DNA of 64,000 nucleotides, taken from NCBI RefSeq assembly GCF_001425165.1, contig NZ_LMDU01000012.1:449036-513035 (forward strand), written 5' to 3'. The translations under genes and the position numbers were made by a program. Shown here in pieces: positions 63,600 through 64,000 of this stretch. This DNA is from Pelomonas sp. Root405 (GTDB lineage: Bacteria > Pseudomonadota > Gammaproteobacteria > Burkholderiales > Burkholderiaceae_C). The stretch's first letter is position 1. Each line of letters opens with the position of its first letter. The notes beneath the pieces are model-generated. The model saw only the letters and a program-made list of their open reading frames with translations. It made no database searches and was not told the origin of the DNA.

Positions 63600-63731
63600 T
63601 TACAGGCAGCAGGCCATCAGCTGCTGCAGGCAGCAGGCCAGGTCGCCGCAGCAGGACTGTGCAGCGAAGGCGGCGGCCGAGGCCGACAGCAGGGTCATCG
63701 CCGCAGCGGCCCGGATGAGTCTGGATTTCAT
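63600..63731 (-). CDS. 43-residue Cys-rich secreted peptide
   Basis: ATG 63731 has AAGGA five bases upstream. The product begins with a signal peptide (MKSRLIRAAAAMTLLSASAA, cleavage expected before AQSCC) and ends in a 20-residue mature part rich in Cys: QSCCGDLACC then LMACCL, six Cys in three CC pairs. The gene is shorter than the usual gene-calling limit. A terminator follows. I do not know its function; metal binding is a reasonable guess because it lies beside another Cys-rich exported protein. Confidence 0.75.
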   Translation of the reverse strand: MKSRLIRAAAAMTLLSASAAAFAAQSCCGDLACCLQQLMACCL

Positions 63732-63779
63732 GGATGTCCTTTGAAAGTGTTGGAGGAAACGAAACGGAACACGCCGGCC

Positions 63780-64000
63780 TCAATCAGGCGGGTTCCAGAT
63801 CTCGTCGGTCCAATCGTCAAAGGCAAGGCCCACGGTGGCGGGGCGGGTGCAGGCGGCTGCGCTGCGGGGCAATACCGGTTCGGCCAACGGCAATGCCGCC
63901 GGGCTGACGCATATCGAGCAGATGGCTGCGCAGGCCGGCATCGCGTCGCAGCCCTGCTCGCAACAGGGCTGGCCCGCACGGGCCAGTGGCGCCAGCGTCA
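63780..64000 (-). CDS. Cys-rich secreted protein, C-terminal part (5' end outside window)
   Basis: The frame is open from the window edge to TGA at 63780-63782 and gives 72 residues: LAPLARAGQPCCEQGCDAM, then PACAAICSICVSPAALPLAE and an end VGLAFDDWTDEIWNPPD. The Cys pattern (CC, C, C, C, C) suggests a metal-binding or disulfide-rich exported protein, like DUF2946-type proteins of copper loci, though that family is not confirmed. It lies 48 bp upstream of the small Cys-rich peptide gene, so the two are likely co-transcribed. Confidence 0.5.
   Translation of the reverse strand, partial: TLAPLARAGQPCCEQGCDAMPACAAICSICVSPAALPLAEPVLPRSAAACTRPATVGLAFDDWTDEIWNPPD

Noticed and set aside
63550-63744. 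A 64-residue plus-strand frame just after the IorB-like gene
   Set aside because: It runs through a terminator hairpin and is antisense to the 43-residue Cys-rich gene, which has a good ribosome-binding site and signal peptide.
1-64000. CRISPR arrays, rRNA or tRNA genes, prophage and complete insertion sequences
   Set aside because: I looked for regular short repeats with spacers, conserved RNA motifs and transposase genes and saw none; no riboswitch could be recognised either.

Overview
The window is GC-rich DNA with dense, often overlapping genes. It looks like a betaproteobacterial chromosome of the order Burkholderiales, probably near Roseateles, Rubrivivax or Mitsuaria. Supporting signs are the lptA-lptB-rpoN block, a stand-alone infA beside a cold-shock gene, DUF4148, a PEP-CTERM protein, the DUF3348-DUF802-OmpA-DUF2894 cluster and a bufferin cluster. 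The genus is inference. I see no rRNA, tRNA, CRISPR array, prophage or intact insertion sequence. The flanking genes at both window ends are cut.

Layout: 1-5.3 kb holds an MFS tail, a secreted protein, a THUMP-type RNA methyltransferase, two alpha/beta hydrolases, and an AraC regulator facing a DUF4148-hydrolase pair across a perfect palindrome. 5.3-12.2 kb is housekeeping on the minus strand: argS, a SPOR protein, tandem dsbA genes, lptA, lptB and rpoN, with no lptC next to lptA. 12.2-17.9 kb has a VOC protein, a Ser/Thr kinase fused to a cyclic-nucleotide-binding domain, a PsiF protein, a glycine-zipper lipoprotein and a TonB-dependent receptor. 18-23.2 kb is a peptide ABC transporter (dppBCDF) led by an amidase lipoprotein, without a substrate-binding protein and split by a 370-bp palindrome-rich gap.

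23.9-28.1 kb is a four-gene, overlapping operon coding for a MotA/ExbB-like channel with a very long cytoplasmic tail, a MotB/OmpA-like partner and two proteins of unknown function. Its architecture resembles the ZorAB motor of Zorya defence systems, but no Zorya effector is present. 28.1-34.9 kb has a PLP lyase, a lipoprotein esterase, a 266-bp cloverleaf-shaped inverted-repeat element, infA, a cold-shock gene, a PQQ-type beta-propeller and a cardiolipin-synthase-like protein. 35.5-37.3 kb is a recombination scar: a broken zwf fragment and an AT-rich DUF4062 gene between imperfect direct repeats, one of which overlaps the 3' end of a sigma-54 activator gene. That activator faces an aldehyde dehydrogenase gene with a near-consensus sigma-54 promoter and two matching upstream sites; rpoN itself lies in the same window.

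41-50.4 kb has a PEP-CTERM protein, an acetyltransferase, a periplasmic glycerophosphodiesterase with a plausible Pho box, a subtilase, and a coupled operon for amino-sugar/peptidoglycan recycling (murQ, AmpG-like permease, NagX-like acyltransferase, DigH-like glycosidase). 50.6-54.6 kb is a bufferin (copper-binding RiPP) cluster, bufA-bufB-bufC, followed by a peroxiredoxin and an amidase. 54.6-64 kb holds an FAD oxidoreductase, a GH43 enzyme, two glutathione transferases, xdhC, a hydrolase-fold protein lacking the nucleophile serine, an IorAB-type molybdenum hydroxylase, and at the very end two small Cys-rich secreted proteins on the minus strand.
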